DNA of 64,000 nt from contig JAAXHO010000279.1 in the NCBI GenBank assembly GCA_012270795.1, positions 1 to 64,000 on the forward strand, in the 5' to 3' direction. Under the pieces are notes generated by a model. The model worked only from the letters and a program-made list of their open reading frames with translations. It was not told the DNA's origin and did not search any database. The stretch comes from Candidatus Poribacteria bacterium. Its GTDB lineage: Bacteria; Poribacteria; WGA-4E; WGA-3G. The stretch's first letter is position 1. Every line of letters starts with the position of its first letter. This document shows, one piece after another, positions 1 through 8,874 of this stretch. The position numbers and the translations under genes are program-made.

Positions 1-1
1 G

Positions 2-139
2 GCGAAGGGTCGAGACAACGATCAGTCAACTGTGTGGTCAATTCAATATATCAAGGATACATGCCAGAACCCATTTGGGTTTTTTGACACGGATGAACAA
101 CAAGTTTGTTGGTTTCACACTCGGTGTTTTCATAAATAA
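2..139 (+). CDS. Possible 3' end of an unknown protein, cut by the window edge
   Basis: The second forward frame is open from the window edge to a TAA at 137-139 and gives 45 residues with a normal residue mix, ending in C-W-F-H-T-R-C-F-H-K. I do not recognise the family. An AACCCA/TGGGTT hairpin followed by six T lies inside it at about 69-88, which would be odd within a gene, so it could instead be chance in a non-coding stretch. Low confidence. Confidence 0.3.
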   Translation, partial: AKGRDNDQSTVWSIQYIKDTCQNPFGFFDTDEQQVCWFHTRCFHK

Positions 140-593
140 ATGTTTAGGTCGTAAGTTGATGGCATTAAAAGATGTTGTTTATGCATAAATAAACAATACA
201 ACATGTTGTATATTATGAATAGTAATTAGCACAAGTCGTTATATTATAACACAATTAACAAAAACAACGCAAATTAAAAAAGAGCAAGGGTGTGTAAAGT
301 TTTTGTCACTTGTCTGAACCAGGATTTTCAGGATTATCAGATTTTCAGGATGATGAGTTTAAGATATGACGCACCATTCATAAGTTGGCATAAATCTGTA
401 TCAAAAACTTCTGTATCAAAAACTATTGATGAGGTAATCCCGGGGAATGCCTAAATGGCATTCATACCGTTGATTTGAAAATCCTGGTTCAGACAGAATC
501 GCGGAAGGCGCGAATTTCACAAAAGACACGGCAAAGATACCCAAAATCAAACGCACTCAATTGTCACGAAACAGCTTTGTTGAAAGACATTTC

Positions 594-634
594 AATAATA
601 GAATCCCAATAGATGATACATGATTTCTATTGTT
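594..634. repeat. 41-bp element with terminal inverted repeats, copy A
   Basis: The element starts AATAATAGA and ends TCTATTGTT, nearly perfect 9-base inverted ends. An inverted second copy lies at 51623-51663, where the 9-base ends match perfectly. In both places it lies next to the 111-bp element (680-790 and 51109-51219), so the two belong to one larger repeated unit; the 51-kb copy has about 400 extra bases between them. Confidence 0.7.
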
Positions 635-679
635 CTCAAAAACAGAAAACACAACACAAAAAACGACAAAAAAGCCATT

Positions 680-790
680 TAGTTGTTTTTTTCAAAATTC
701 CGTAAATTCATAAAACCTTCATAAACCCATACCACGACACGATCGAAAAGACTTACGAAAAAATCGCAAAAAACCGAAAAAAAACAACTA
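680..790. repeat. 111-bp MITE-like element, copy A
   Basis: The element begins TAGTTGTTTTTTT and ends AAAAAAACAACTA, so it has about 13 bp of terminal inverted repeat. A copy of exactly the same length lies in opposite orientation at 51109-51219, with a nearly identical central 50 bases. Similarity continues 10-40 bases outside both ends. It encodes no transposase. A reading frame on one strand is open in both copies and ends in the same residues (FMNLRNFEKNN), but no start signal supports translation. Confidence 0.75.
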
Positions 791-835
791 AAAAATTTCA
801 TGAATTGAATGCCACTAGAGAAATAATTTTTGCTG

Positions 836-865
836 TTGACATCTCTAACCCTTGTAGTGTATGAT
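836..865 (+). promoter_or_regulatory. Promoter of gnd
   Basis: TTGACA (836-841), an 18-base spacer and TATGAT (860-865). The -10 box covers the upstream ATG at 861, so that ATG cannot be the start of the gnd protein; the TTG at 900 fits a start about 25 bases after the predicted transcription start. Confidence 0.65.
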
Positions 866-899
866 ATACAAACACATAACGTCATTGGAGGACATAAAT

Positions 900-2363
900 T
901 TGGCAGCAGACATCGGTCTCATCGGATTAGCAGTGATGGGTGAAAATCTCGCTCTCAATATGGAAAGCAAAGGGTTTGAAGTTGCGGTTTTTAACCGAAC
1001 CGTCTCAAAAGTAGATGACTTCACTTCAGGAACAGCTAACGGAAAAAACATCGTCGGAACACATTCTATCACAGAGTTTATTGGAAAATTAGACACACCC
1101 CGAAAAATTGTTTTGATGGTAAAAGCAGGTGAACCTGTTGATGCATTCATTGAGTTACTCGTTCCGCATCTCTCAAAAGGCGACTTGATTATTGATGGAG
1201 GCAATTCCAATTTCAACGATACCATTCGCCGACACACAGACCTCGCAGAACAGGATATCCTATTTATTGGAACCGGAATCTCCGGCGGGGAAGAAGGCGC
1301 ATTAAAAGGCCCCGCAATGATGCCCGGGGGTTCTGCTGAGGCATACACGCTCGTAGAACCAATCTTTACGAAGATTGCAGCGCAGGTAGATGGCACACCT
1401 TGCTGTTCATACATCGGTCCCAACGGGGCTGGGCATTACGTCAAAATGGTGCATAACGGCATCGAATATGGGGATATGCAGCTGATATGTGAAGCATATT
1501 CACTTATGAAAAACATCTTAGGTATCAACGCTGACGACATGCATGCAGTCTTCAATCAGTGGAATCAAGGCGAACTAAATTCTTACCTCATAGAAATTAC
1601 CGCAGACATCTTTACACAACGCGACGCAAATGGCACACCTTTTGTAGATGTTGTACTGGATAAAGCAGGACAAAAGGGAACAGGTAAGTGGACAAGTATA
1701 TCGGCATTAGATCTCGGTATTGCTGCTCCAACAATCGCTGAAGCCGTTTTTGCACGCTGTATATCTGCAATCAAGAGTGAACGCGTTGAGGCCTCCCAGG
1801 TTATTAAAGGACCCGTTGGCACTTATGATGGTGACCAAGAAGCAGCTTTGCAGGCAATCCATGATGCACTCTACGCTGCAAAAATCTGCTCTTACGCACA
1901 AGGTTTCGCGCTCATGCGGGAAGCAAGTTCCGAATACGACTGGAATCTGGACCTCGGAAAAATCGCTTTAGGATGGCGTGGTGGATGTATTATCCGGGCA
2001 AAATTTCTACATCGCATTGCAGAAGCATTTGAACGAAATCCTGACCTACCGAACCTACTGCTTGACTCCTATTTTCGCGGTGTGATAGAAACAGCACAAC
2101 CCCACTGGCGGAATGTCATTAGTACTGCTACGCAGCTCGGTGTCCCAATTCCAGCGTTCAGTTCGGCTTTAGCGTATTTTGATAGCTACCGTAGCAGCAG
2201 GCTTTCTGCTAACCTTATCCAAGCGATGCGCGACTATTTCGGCGCACACACCTATCACAAGTTGGATGCAGACGGAAATACTATTGCCAGTGAAGATGGT
2301 GAACCAACCGTATTCCATACAGAATGGATGTTAGAAAACCGGCCGGAAGTGATTATAGAATAG
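900..2363 (+). CDS. gnd: 6-phosphogluconate dehydrogenase (decarboxylating)
   Basis: Oxidises 6-phosphogluconate to ribulose 5-phosphate with release of CO2, making NADPH in the cytosolic pentose phosphate pathway. The 487-residue product opens with the Rossmann motif GLIGLAVMGENLALN, followed by the substrate and catalytic segment IDGGNSNFNDT, the GTGISGGEEGA loop, the catalytic H-N-G-I-E-Y-G-D stretch and the C-terminal 6PGD helical domain; length is normal for the family (about 470-490). I chose TTG at 900 because GGAGG lies 8 bases upstream at 887-891 and the conserved protein begins AADIGLIG; an in-frame ATG at 861 lies in the promoter. First gene of a three-gene run with a HAD phosphatase and a 2-hydroxyacid dehydrogenase. 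Confidence 0.95.
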   Translation: MAADIGLIGLAVMGENLALNMESKGFEVAVFNRTVSKVDDFTSGTANGKNIVGTHSITEFIGKLDTPRKIVLMVKAGEPVDAFIELLVPHLSKGDLIIDGGNSNFNDTIRRHTDLAEQDILFIGTGISGGEEGALKGPAMMPGGSAEAYTLVEPIFTKIAAQVDGTPCCSYIGPNGAGHYVKMVHNGIEYGDMQLICEAYSLMKNILGINADDMHAVFNQWNQGELNSYLIEITADIFTQRDANGTPFVDVVLDKAGQKGTGKWTSISALDLGIAAPTIAEAVFARCISAIKSERVEASQVIKGPVGTYDGDQEAALQAIHDALYAAKICSYAQGFALMREASSEYDWNLDLGKIALGWRGGCIIRAKFLHRIAEAFERNPDLPNLLLDSYFRGVIETAQPHWRNVISTATQLGVPIPAFSSALAYFDSYRSSRLSANLIQAMRDYFGAHTYHKLDADGNTIASEDGEPTVFHTEWMLENRPEVIIE

Positions 2364-2375
2364 AAAGGAGAACTT

Positions 2376-3269
2376 ATGGCACAAGATCCACAACAAGCAT
2401 TATATGACTTTAAACCTCAACACGATTTTTTTGTCGGTATTGATTCTGACGGATGCGTTTTCAATAGCATGGAGGTCAAACACAACGACTGCTTCAGCGT
2501 CAACGTTGTCAAACATTTTGGATTGGCAGCAATTTCACGACAGGTACATCAAGCATGGGATTTTGTAAATCTCTATTCCACCATGCGCGGCACAAACCGA
2601 TTTAAAGCAGTTCTTCTCGTTTTTGATTACTTGCGTGAAATGTCCCTTGTACAGAAGATGGGTTTAGAAATACCGAAACTTTCTCACCTACGAAAATGGA
2701 CTGAGACCGAGACGAAACTTGGTAACCCTGCGCTTCAAGAGGCAATTGACAACGCAGCTGGAGAAAGACACGATGAATTAAGTCAAGTGATGCAATGGAG
2801 CCTTGCTGTGAACGAAAACGTCGCAGAAATTGTCTACAACCTTCCTCCGTTTCCTGGAGTCCGTGAAGCACTGCAACGACTTCAAGGAAAAGCAGACGTG
2901 ATTGTTGTCTCTGCTACACCAGACGAAGCACTCAAACGCGAATGGGACGAACACAATATTGATCAATACGTTGCACTAATTGCTGGACAGGAGATGGGAA
3001 CAAAAACCGAACATCTTACTATCACAACAAAGGACAAATATGCCGAAAACCGTGTCCTAATGATCGGGGATTCCCCAGGTGACTTAAAAGCAGGTCAAAG
3101 TGTAGACGCATTATTCTTTCCTGTCAATCCCGGTGCTGAAGACACATCATGGGCACACTTCCTTGACGAAGGTATAGACAGGTTTTTTAGTGAGCAATAT
3201 GCAGGAAGTTATGAAAATGGATTGCTAAAAAAATACCAAGAATTGCTACCAGACACACCACCGTGGTAA
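2376..3269 (+). CDS. HAD-superfamily hydrolase, phosphatase-like
   Basis: A 297-residue HAD hydrolase that starts 12 bases after gnd with an AAGGAG ribosome site. Motif I is D-S-D-G-C-V-F near residue 23 (nucleophile Asp and general acid Asp), motif II is the Ser in VVSATPDEA, a conserved Lys sits in the M-G-T-K-T segment, and motif III/IV is MIGDSPGDLKAG. The helical insert between motifs I and II is a C1-type cap. The family removes phosphate from small metabolites; the place behind gnd suggests a sugar-phosphate substrate, but that is inference. No membrane segment or signal peptide. Confidence 0.85.
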   Translation: MAQDPQQALYDFKPQHDFFVGIDSDGCVFNSMEVKHNDCFSVNVVKHFGLAAISRQVHQAWDFVNLYSTMRGTNRFKAVLLVFDYLREMSLVQKMGLEIPKLSHLRKWTETETKLGNPALQEAIDNAAGERHDELSQVMQWSLAVNENVAEIVYNLPPFPGVREALQRLQGKADVIVVSATPDEALKREWDEHNIDQYVALIAGQEMGTKTEHLTITTKDKYAENRVLMIGDSPGDLKAGQSVDALFFPVNPGAEDTSWAHFLDEGIDRFFSEQYAGSYENGLLKKYQELLPDTPPW

Positions 3270-3303
3270 GACATACCAGAATTTGACTAACGAAAGGACT
3301 TAC

Positions 3304-4251
3304 ATGAAGATATTATTACAACATAGAGTTGAAGGCGAACAGTTAAAGCGGTTAGAAAACATCATTGGAGAGAAACATACTTACGTTCTGCCAACTTCAC
3401 GTGAAGAATTAGTTGCGGAATGTGAAGATGCTGATATTTTCTTCGGTTTTTGTAGCGAGGATATTTTTCCACACCTCTCCAACGTCAAATGGGTTCAAGC
3501 GTCAAGTGCTGGCATGGACAAACACATGTATCCCAATATGCGCGAAAGCGATGTGATTTTGACCAACGCTGCTGGACTTTACGGCACACACGTCGCTGAC
3601 CAAGCGTTTGCACTTCTTCTCGGTTTAACACGCGGTATTCATCATTGTGTTCGCAACCAAGATAACCACAAATGGGGTGGTAGTCAATCACCTATGATTG
3701 AGATTGATGGATTCAAAATCGGTATTGTCGGGTTAGGGGGTATCGGCATGCAGATAGTGAAACGCGCAAAAGGATTTGATATGCACGTTATCGCTGTAGA
3801 TGCTTACCGAACTGAAAAACCTGATAATGTGGACGAACTTTTGCCAATGGAAAAACTCAAAGACACGATGAGTCGCGTAGATGTTGTGATGATTGCTTGT
3901 CCTTTGACTGAAGAGACCCGCGGACTGATAAATGCTGATAACTTGTCAGTAATGCAACCAACTGCTTATCTTATCAACATTGCCCGCGGCCCGATTGTAA
4001 AGGAAGGCGACTTAATTGAAGTCTTGCAATCCGGTAAAATCGCCGGTGCAGGATTAGATGTAACAGAGGTAGAACCACTGGATAAAGAAAGCCCGTTGTG
4101 GGACATGGATAACGTTATTATTACGCCACATGCAGCAGGTGGTTCACAGCACCGCATGCGCCGCATCACCGAGTTTTTCTTGGATAATCTTGAGCGGTAC
4201 CTCAAGGGTGAAGAATTAAAGAATGTTGTGGATAAGCAGCTTGGGTTTTAG
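3304..4251 (+). CDS. D-2-hydroxyacid dehydrogenase, NAD-dependent
   Basis: A 315-residue member of the D-isomer-specific 2-hydroxyacid dehydrogenase family, which interconverts 2-keto acids and D-2-hydroxy acids. The NAD-binding motif GIVGLGGIGMQ is near residue 140. The catalytic Arg is in the LINIARGP segment, the Glu in VTEVEPLD and the His in ITPHAAGG. I chose ATG 3304 because AAAGGA precedes it by about 6 bases; an in-frame TTG at 3283 lacks such a site. Third gene of the gnd run. Substrate (glyoxylate, hydroxypyruvate, phosphoglycerate or other) cannot be told from sequence alone. Confidence 0.88.
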   Translation: MKILLQHRVEGEQLKRLENIIGEKHTYVLPTSREELVAECEDADIFFGFCSEDIFPHLSNVKWVQASSAGMDKHMYPNMRESDVILTNAAGLYGTHVADQAFALLLGLTRGIHHCVRNQDNHKWGGSQSPMIEIDGFKIGIVGLGGIGMQIVKRAKGFDMHVIAVDAYRTEKPDNVDELLPMEKLKDTMSRVDVVMIACPLTEETRGLINADNLSVMQPTAYLINIARGPIVKEGDLIEVLQSGKIAGAGLDVTEVEPLDKESPLWDMDNVIITPHAAGGSQHRMRRITEFFLDNLERYLKGEELKNVVDKQLGF

Positions 4252-4278
4252 TTGTTACGAGGATTAAATTTATTTACG

Positions 4279-4463
4279 GTGAATTATTGAAATAATTATA
4301 CACATCTTCTGTAGGAGCGACCCGGAGAATGCCGAAAAATATTCATACCCGGGGAATACCATCGGGCGAATGCACTCGGCAGAATACGCGTACGGTATTC
4401 TACATGATTCGCCATGATTCATACCGTTGATTTCTTGGTCGCGACCAAAGGTCGCTCCTACAA
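4279..4463. repeat. Composite intergenic palindrome, GTAGGAGCGACC family
   Basis: Lies between two convergent genes. It starts with GGTGAATTATTGAAATAATT, then CTTCTGTAGGAGCGACC, an AT-rich middle with GGGAAT and ATACCGTTGATTT words, and ends with GGTCGCGACCAAAGGTCGCT and CCTACA. The ends can pair over about 17 bases. The same composite is found at 30821-30920 and 54434-54552, and parts of it at 5649 and 51419-51504. Confidence 0.75.
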
Positions 4464-4521
4464 CTCAAAATGTAGAATTAAATCCATAATCTACCATAAA
4501 TAACCCCGGGGATAGAGACCT

Positions 4522-5457
4522 TCAATTGTTAAGGAGATGGAGCAGGATCGCTTTCATGCTATACAGTCGGTTTTCGGATTGATGGAAGATAATTGAACGC
4601 GGATCGTCAAGCAACTCACCTGAAATCTCATAACCGCGATGTGCAGGTAGACAATGCATTATTTTGCAATTAAGACCTTTTAGTAACGTATTGTTCAACT
4701 GATAAGGTAACATCTTGTTGATACGACTTTCCCGTTCCTCAGCAAAGTTAGGATCCGTAAAAAATTCCATATCTATCCAAGTATCTGTATAGACGACATC
4801 GCTTTCCGATATGACTTCCTGCAGTGCCAACACACTATGATCAACATCTGTAGAAATGGCTTTATAGCACCCTTTCTTTTCTGCTTCAGACAAGAGTTCC
4901 CCATCTTCAGCCGCAGGATTGATTTCTGGTGCAATAACAGTCACCTCAAGTCCGACTTTCATACCTGCAGCAATCAATGAATTACAGACATTGTTATGAA
5001 CACCGATGAAACATACCTTCACACCATCTAACCTTCCGATATGTTCCTGTATTGTCATGAGATCACCAAGAGCTTGTGTTGGATGGTATCTGTCACAACA
5101 GCCGTTTATCATAGGTACAGATGCCGCTTCGGCTGCCTCACAAATATCAGCATGTTTCAGGAAACGTGCCAAAATAACATCTACATAAGCAGACAAAACG
5201 CGTATTTCGTCACTGAGGTCTGCCAATCCGAAGTTTGTTGTGCGCCAGTCTAAATAGTGCACGTAGCCTCCCAGTTGCACAATGCCGATTTCACCAGCAC
5301 ACCGTGTCCGTGTAGAGGTCTTTTGAAAGAGCAGCGCAAGACTTAACCCGCCAGCAGCGTGTTTGTACTTTTCAGGATAATTCTTGATCTTGATACCGTT
5401 TTCTACTGTTTCAAGAATCTCCGTTTCTGACCAATTCTTTAATGTAACTAAATGCAT
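4522..5457 (-). CDS. Ornithine/aspartate carbamoyltransferase family protein, unusual substrate loop
   Basis: A 311-residue cytosolic carbamoyltransferase. Carbamoyl-phosphate motifs are clear: K-T-S-T-R-T-R near residue 50, HPTQALGD near 130 and MHCLPAHRG near 275. It is closest in layout to ornithine carbamoyltransferase of arginine synthesis, but the ornithine loop, normally D-x-W-x-S-M-G, reads DTWIDMEF, and STRTR is followed by CAGE instead of the usual SFE. So the amino substrate may differ (for example an acylated ornithine or another amine). Start ATG 5457 has GGAGG 6 bases upstream; an in-frame ATG at 5478 has none. It stands alone, with no other arginine gene beside it. Confidence 0.8.
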   Translation of the reverse strand: MHLVTLKNWSETEILETVENGIKIKNYPEKYKHAAGGLSLALLFQKTSTRTRCAGEIGIVQLGGYVHYLDWRTTNFGLADLSDEIRVLSAYVDVILARFLKHADICEAAEAASVPMINGCCDRYHPTQALGDLMTIQEHIGRLDGVKVCFIGVHNNVCNSLIAAGMKVGLEVTVIAPEINPAAEDGELLSEAEKKGCYKAISTDVDHSVLALQEVISESDVVYTDTWIDMEFFTDPNFAEERESRINKMLPYQLNNTLLKGLNCKIMHCLPAHRGYEISGELLDDPRSIIFHQSENRLYSMKAILLHLLNN

Positions 5458-5583
5458 ATCTGCCTCCACAGTGGTCATATATCCTGTTATTGTTTAGACT
5501 TGGGGTAAAAAGGAAATGATAATTATAATCAACAATTCGGGCAATGTCAAATGTTTTTTTGGTGTGGGGTGTGTAAAGTCCGG

Positions 5584-5669
5584 AGGCATTCAATTGTCAA
5601 AATGTACTCTTGGAGGAGGGTTTTCAACCCCGATCTCCCCAGTTTCTGTAGGAGCGATCCGGGGAATGA
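5584..5669. repeat. Partial intergenic palindromes
   Basis: Holds half of the GGAGGGGTTTC-type palindrome (compare 53204-53334) starting with GGCATTCAATTGTC, directly followed by half of the GTAGGAGCGACC-type palindrome. Both look like truncated or diverged copies. Confidence 0.5.
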
Positions 5670-5721
5670 CAGAGATTGTTGGAGTGCTTGAATTTTAACT
5701 GCCATACGCATTCCTTCTCTT

Positions 5722-6507
5722 TTACTCCACCATTCCAAGGTCAGCCTCTAAAAGTTTCATACCATCTTTTTTAGCTGTAAAACTCATGTGTGGGGTTGTC
5801 GTGCCATTAAGCAGTGAAAAATCTGAGAAAAAACGAAGAGTCAAAAGTACTGTATAAGCACTGTGAGCATGTTTCGGTAAACTGAATGGTCCAAGTGTAC
5901 GGTATGACCAATTGACCTCTTTAGAAGCATGAGGGAATTTTAGAAGCATGAGGGAATGGAAATAAGGCAAGACATGTTGAACATTGTAGTTCGTAATCAG
6001 CATCGGTTACAGAATGTCCTGAATGTTCTGTACATTCAGGACATTGGATTTCTATGCCTAATTGAAAAACCTTCGTCTTAATCAATTGTTGAAGGATTCT
6101 CTCTGCTGAACCTTCTACCTTATACCCCATTTGGTTTGTGATCTTTTGAATTTCACCCCGAACAAATTCTTCTGACATAGATTTTTCATCACCACCCAAT
6201 TGTGGTTGTATTTCTTTAAGATATTTTACAAAAACTTCAACTTCACTTTCCGCAGTTAGCAACCCGTTTTGTTCCAATAACTTTTGCAAATCTGAAATTC
6301 GCTTAAGTAGTTCACTGAGAATTTCGTTGTTGCTGCTCATTTTTCCTAAAAGTTGAATAATTCCTTCTTGTGCCAAAATCCAAGTGCCGCTAACTCCACC
6401 GAGTTGTAGTATCATCTGTTTAGCAATGTGGTCCGCAGACGAGAGGTCTACTGTCCAACCTTTTAAGCTAATTTCCGTTCCTCAAAAAGTTCATGCCGCA
6501 ACAGCAT
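5722..6507 (-). pseudogene. Broken gene for a zinc-ribbon protein of unknown function
   Basis: The reading frame seems to start at an ATG at 6507 that overlaps the stop of the upstream gene as TGATG, which suggests translational coupling. About 35 bases in, around 6468-6474, a one-base loss would shift the frame. The next frame runs through residues ending in a four-cysteine zinc ribbon (CPEC and CSTC), then meets a perfect 19-bp tandem duplication (5920-5938 and 5939-5957) that shifts the frame and brings an early stop. Past it the third frame continues for about 70 residues to 5722. Alternatively translation begins at 6415 or 6340. No family recognised; the context is a decaying accessory patch. 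Confidence 0.6.
5920..5957. repeat. Perfect 19-bp tandem duplication breaking a gene
   Basis: The unit TTTAGAAGCATGAGGGAAT occurs twice in a row. Because 19 is not a multiple of three it shifts the reading frame; removing one unit restores a continuous protein across the site. Confidence 0.9.
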
Positions 6508-6815
6508 CAGTTACGGTGCTTTTGCTTCTTTTCCCATTCCCGCGCATCTTCTCGCGTCGTCCGTCTTCCGACTTGATGAACATAAACATCTTTACTGTAA
6601 TCTCGTTGGAGTTCCTTTTCACGTCGGTGCAAGTCATTCGTAATTCCGCTGCGGATAATTTTGTCCCCTTGTTTTAGATGGTATTTATAGGTATCACGCT
6701 GTGGTTCTACTTGAACCCCTCTTGCCTTAAGTACCTCTTCAACGGCTCGTTTTATTTTTGACCTTGGGATTTGTCCTCGCTTAGGAGGATACTTGACAAT
6801 TCTCTGTCTTGGCAT
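6507..6815 (-). CDS. Small protein with GIY-YIG-like features
   Basis: A 102-residue basic protein with a good ribosome site (GGAGG about 9 bases before ATG 6815). After a lysine-rich start (K-R-G-Q-I-P-R-S-K-I-K-R) it has Y-K-Y-H-L-K-Q-G-D-K-I-I-R, then SGITNDLHRREKEL, a pattern like the GIT-N-D-x-x-R-R-x-x-E core of GIY-YIG proteins, and ends with RTTREDAREWEKKQ. The first Tyr-containing motif is weak, so nuclease activity is uncertain. It overlaps the next, broken gene by TGATG. Assignment rests on pattern only. Confidence 0.55.
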   Translation of the reverse strand: MPRQRIVKYPPKRGQIPRSKIKRAVEEVLKARGVQVEPQRDTYKYHLKQGDKIIRSGITNDLHRREKELQRDYSKDVYVHQVGRRTTREDAREWEKKQKHRN

Positions 6816-6838
6816 CTAAATTACCTCCATAGAATAGG

Positions 6839-7472
6839 TTATAGTTCGTTATTTGATTGACGATTCAGCCACTCTGCTACAGCAAAAATATAATCATTGA
6901 AGTGCTTCAGGTCTTCAACTTCTAAACGAAGTCCGTGAATAACCTGAGGTAAATCGTTCAAAAAACTTTGGTAACGTTTCCAAATAATTCCACCCCCTGG
7001 AATTGTCTGACGATCCGATACGGTGAGAAGCCAATTTCGAACAACCCTTACCACTTCCTCAGGATTATTGTTATGCACAAAAATATCTTGACCGGAAATA
7101 TCTGAAATAAACTTTTGATACCGAGTACGGTTCTCTATCCAACACAAGGCATTTTTTCCTTTCCTGTTCTTGTATACCGTATCTCTTTGCCCCAAGAAAA
7201 ATCCCCAACTCTAATGGCATGTTAAACCGAGGAAGTCCTGAAGTCTCATCTGATTCTGTTCTGGAAATATCATGAATCCCATAACGACAATCCTCAATAA
7301 TATTATAAATCTTATCAATCCGAACTTGACTTGCGTCTCCTGCCTCAAGCGCACAGCGGGCAACAAAACCGCAATCATGCACGGCAAATATCATCGCATC
7401 AAACAGAGGTTTGTAATCTGAGTCAAATGGACAATTGATAAAAACATTGTCATTATAACTGGGTGGTTGCAT
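6839..7472 (-). pseudogene. Frameshifted gene of a conserved hypothetical family (VFINCPF type)
   Basis: The N-terminal part reads NVFINCPFDSDYKPLFDA, then C-G-F-V-A-R-C-A-L-E, IHDISRTE, LPRFNMPLELGIFLGAKRYG. This is a conserved bacterial family of about 200 residues that I know only as hypothetical, with an N-terminal alpha/beta part that could be TIR-like (inference). Around 7121-7131 the frame shifts by one base; the other frame continues with YQKFISDISGQDIFVHNNNP to a stop at 6839. One base removed near there gives a full protein of about 210 residues. Start ATG 7472 has AGGA upstream. Broken by mutation or by an assembly error. Confidence 0.7.
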
Positions 7473-7602
7473 GTATTCCTATTCAGTTCATCTTCATAGA
7501 AGTTTAAACAATTTTAGCACATTCTTTATGTAAGTATACCATAAATTTTATGAATCGTCAATCTTTGGCATCCTTAAATTTTAATATTACGTGAAAGATA
7601 TT

Positions 7603-8874
7603 TCAACCATACAACCCCTGCAGCACCTCAAAATAATCAGGAAACGTCTTACTCACACAACCTGGGTTTTTGATTCGAATCCCTGGCACCTTCAACCCGA
7701 TAAGCGAAAACGCCATCGCTACACGGTGATCGTTATAGGTATCAATCGCTGTAGGTGTAATTGGAGAAGGGGAAATTTCAAGTCCATCTTGATGTTCAAC
7801 GACAGACACACCCAATCTACGCAGTTCCGTCACCATCGCGTGAATCCTGTCAGTCTCCTGCCAGCGTGTATGCTCAATGTTGCGGATAGCGACTCTGCTA
7901 TCCGAAAATGGGGCAATCGCAGCAAGCGTCAACGCAGTATCCGAGATAGCTTTCATATCCACATCAATACCCTTCAACTGATTCGGTCCCTTAACGGTAA
8001 TTCCGTCATCAGAAGCAGAGACTTGACATCCCATCTGCTCTAAAACATGCACAAATTGCACATCACCTTGTGCAGAACTTGTGGATAAGGACTTCACAGT
8101 GACACATCCGCCAGTGAGTGCTGCAGCAGCGAAGAAGTAGGACGCACTGGAAGCATCCGTCTCAATATGGTAAGCACGCGCTTGATACTGCTGTCCGCCA
8201 TCTATGTGGAAATGTTGATAATCTTTGTGGATAACATGTGCATCAAACGCCTCCATTACCGACATCGTAATGTCAATATAAGGTGTTTTGAGATCATCGA
8301 CAACTTCAATCTCCATGCCGTTTTTAGCACACGGAGCAATAAGCAGCAGTGCTGTTAAAAACTGACTACTTTTGCTGACATCAAGTTTGGTTTTCCCACC
8401 TTCAAGGCCATCGGCTTGGACAATTACAGGGAGATGTCCGTTCTCAAATTTGGAACGGACATTAACACCAAGCAACCGTAACGCATCAAGTAAATCTGAC
8501 ATTGGACGACTACGTCGCATCGGTTCATCGCCATCAATCACAAACTTGCCGTGACCAAGAGAAACGAAACTGATAAGTGATCGTGTTGTTGTTCCTGAAT
8601 TGCCGACATAGAGATCGGCACGCTGAACAGGAATTCGTCCACCATGTCCCTTTACAGAAAAGGTCGCTTGTTCCCTATTTTCCGTGATAGAGAAACCGAG
8701 TTTGCGGAGCGCATTGCACATATAGTGCGTATCATCACTGAAAAGCGCACCTGTTAAGGTAGACTCTCCGTGTGCAAGCGCAGCAACTAACAGCGCACGA
8801 TTCGTAAAACTTTTTGAACCAGGAACTTCTATGGTAACGTTGGGTGAGGTTTTAATCGGTTGTATTTCTATCAT
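7603..8874 (-). CDS. aroA: 3-phosphoshikimate 1-carboxyvinyltransferase (EPSP synthase)
   Basis: Joins shikimate 3-phosphate and phosphoenolpyruvate to make EPSP, the sixth step of the shikimate pathway, in the cytosol. The 423-residue product has the N-terminal GSKSFTNRALLVAAL motif, YVGNSGTTTRSL, the PMRRSRPM loop, and near the C-terminus HTRWQETDRI and TYNDHRVAMAFS, all standard for the family; length is typical. The start codon overlaps the stop of the upstream DapA-family gene as ATGA, so the two are translationally coupled although no direct pathway link is evident. Confidence 0.95.
   Translation of the reverse strand: MIEIQPIKTSPNVTIEVPGSKSFTNRALLVAALAHGESTLTGALFSDDTHYMCNALRKLGFSITENREQATFSVKGHGGRIPVQRADLYVGNSGTTTRSLISFVSLGHGKFVIDGDEPMRRSRPMSDLLDALRLLGVNVRSKFENGHLPVIVQADGLEGGKTKLDVSKSSQFLTALLLIAPCAKNGMEIEVVDDLKTPYIDITMSVMEAFDAHVIHKDYQHFHIDGGQQYQARAYHIETDASSASYFFAAAALTGGCVTVKSLSTSSAQGDVQFVHVLEQMGCQVSASDDGITVKGPNQLKGIDVDMKAISDTALTLAAIAPFSDSRVAIRNIEHTRWQETDRIHAMVTELRRLGVSVVEHQDGLEISPSPITPTAIDTYNDHRVAMAFSLIGLKVPGIRIKNPGCVSKTFPDYFEVLQGLYG

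Larger units (their letters stand above)
140..835. other. AT-rich non-coding region built of dispersed repeats
   Basis: No convincing gene is seen in these 696 bases. The stretch holds words that recur elsewhere in the window: a TCTGAACCAGGATTT block near 313 (reverse complement near 60070), an AATGCC/GGCATT block with ATACCGTTGATTT near 430-475 (also at 4320-4440, 51440 and 53450), and an AATCCTGGTTCAGACAGAAT block at about 480-500 that recurs near 37347 with similar flanking sequence. Two further elements at 594-634 and 680-790 are listed separately. Confidence 0.7.

Noticed and set aside
679-885. Minus-strand frame of 68 codons in the 111-bp element
   Set aside because: There is no ribosome site, and the residues mirror an AT-rich repeat. 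The frame is open in both copies, so it is mentioned in the repeat entry, but it is not called a gene.
861-899. Upstream ATG start for gnd
   Set aside because: It lies within the -10 box of a good promoter, while TTG 900 has GGAGG at the right distance and fits the conserved protein start.
7660-7700. tRNA-like word GATTCGAATCC
   Set aside because: It lies within aroA coding sequence, and no cloverleaf can be built around it.
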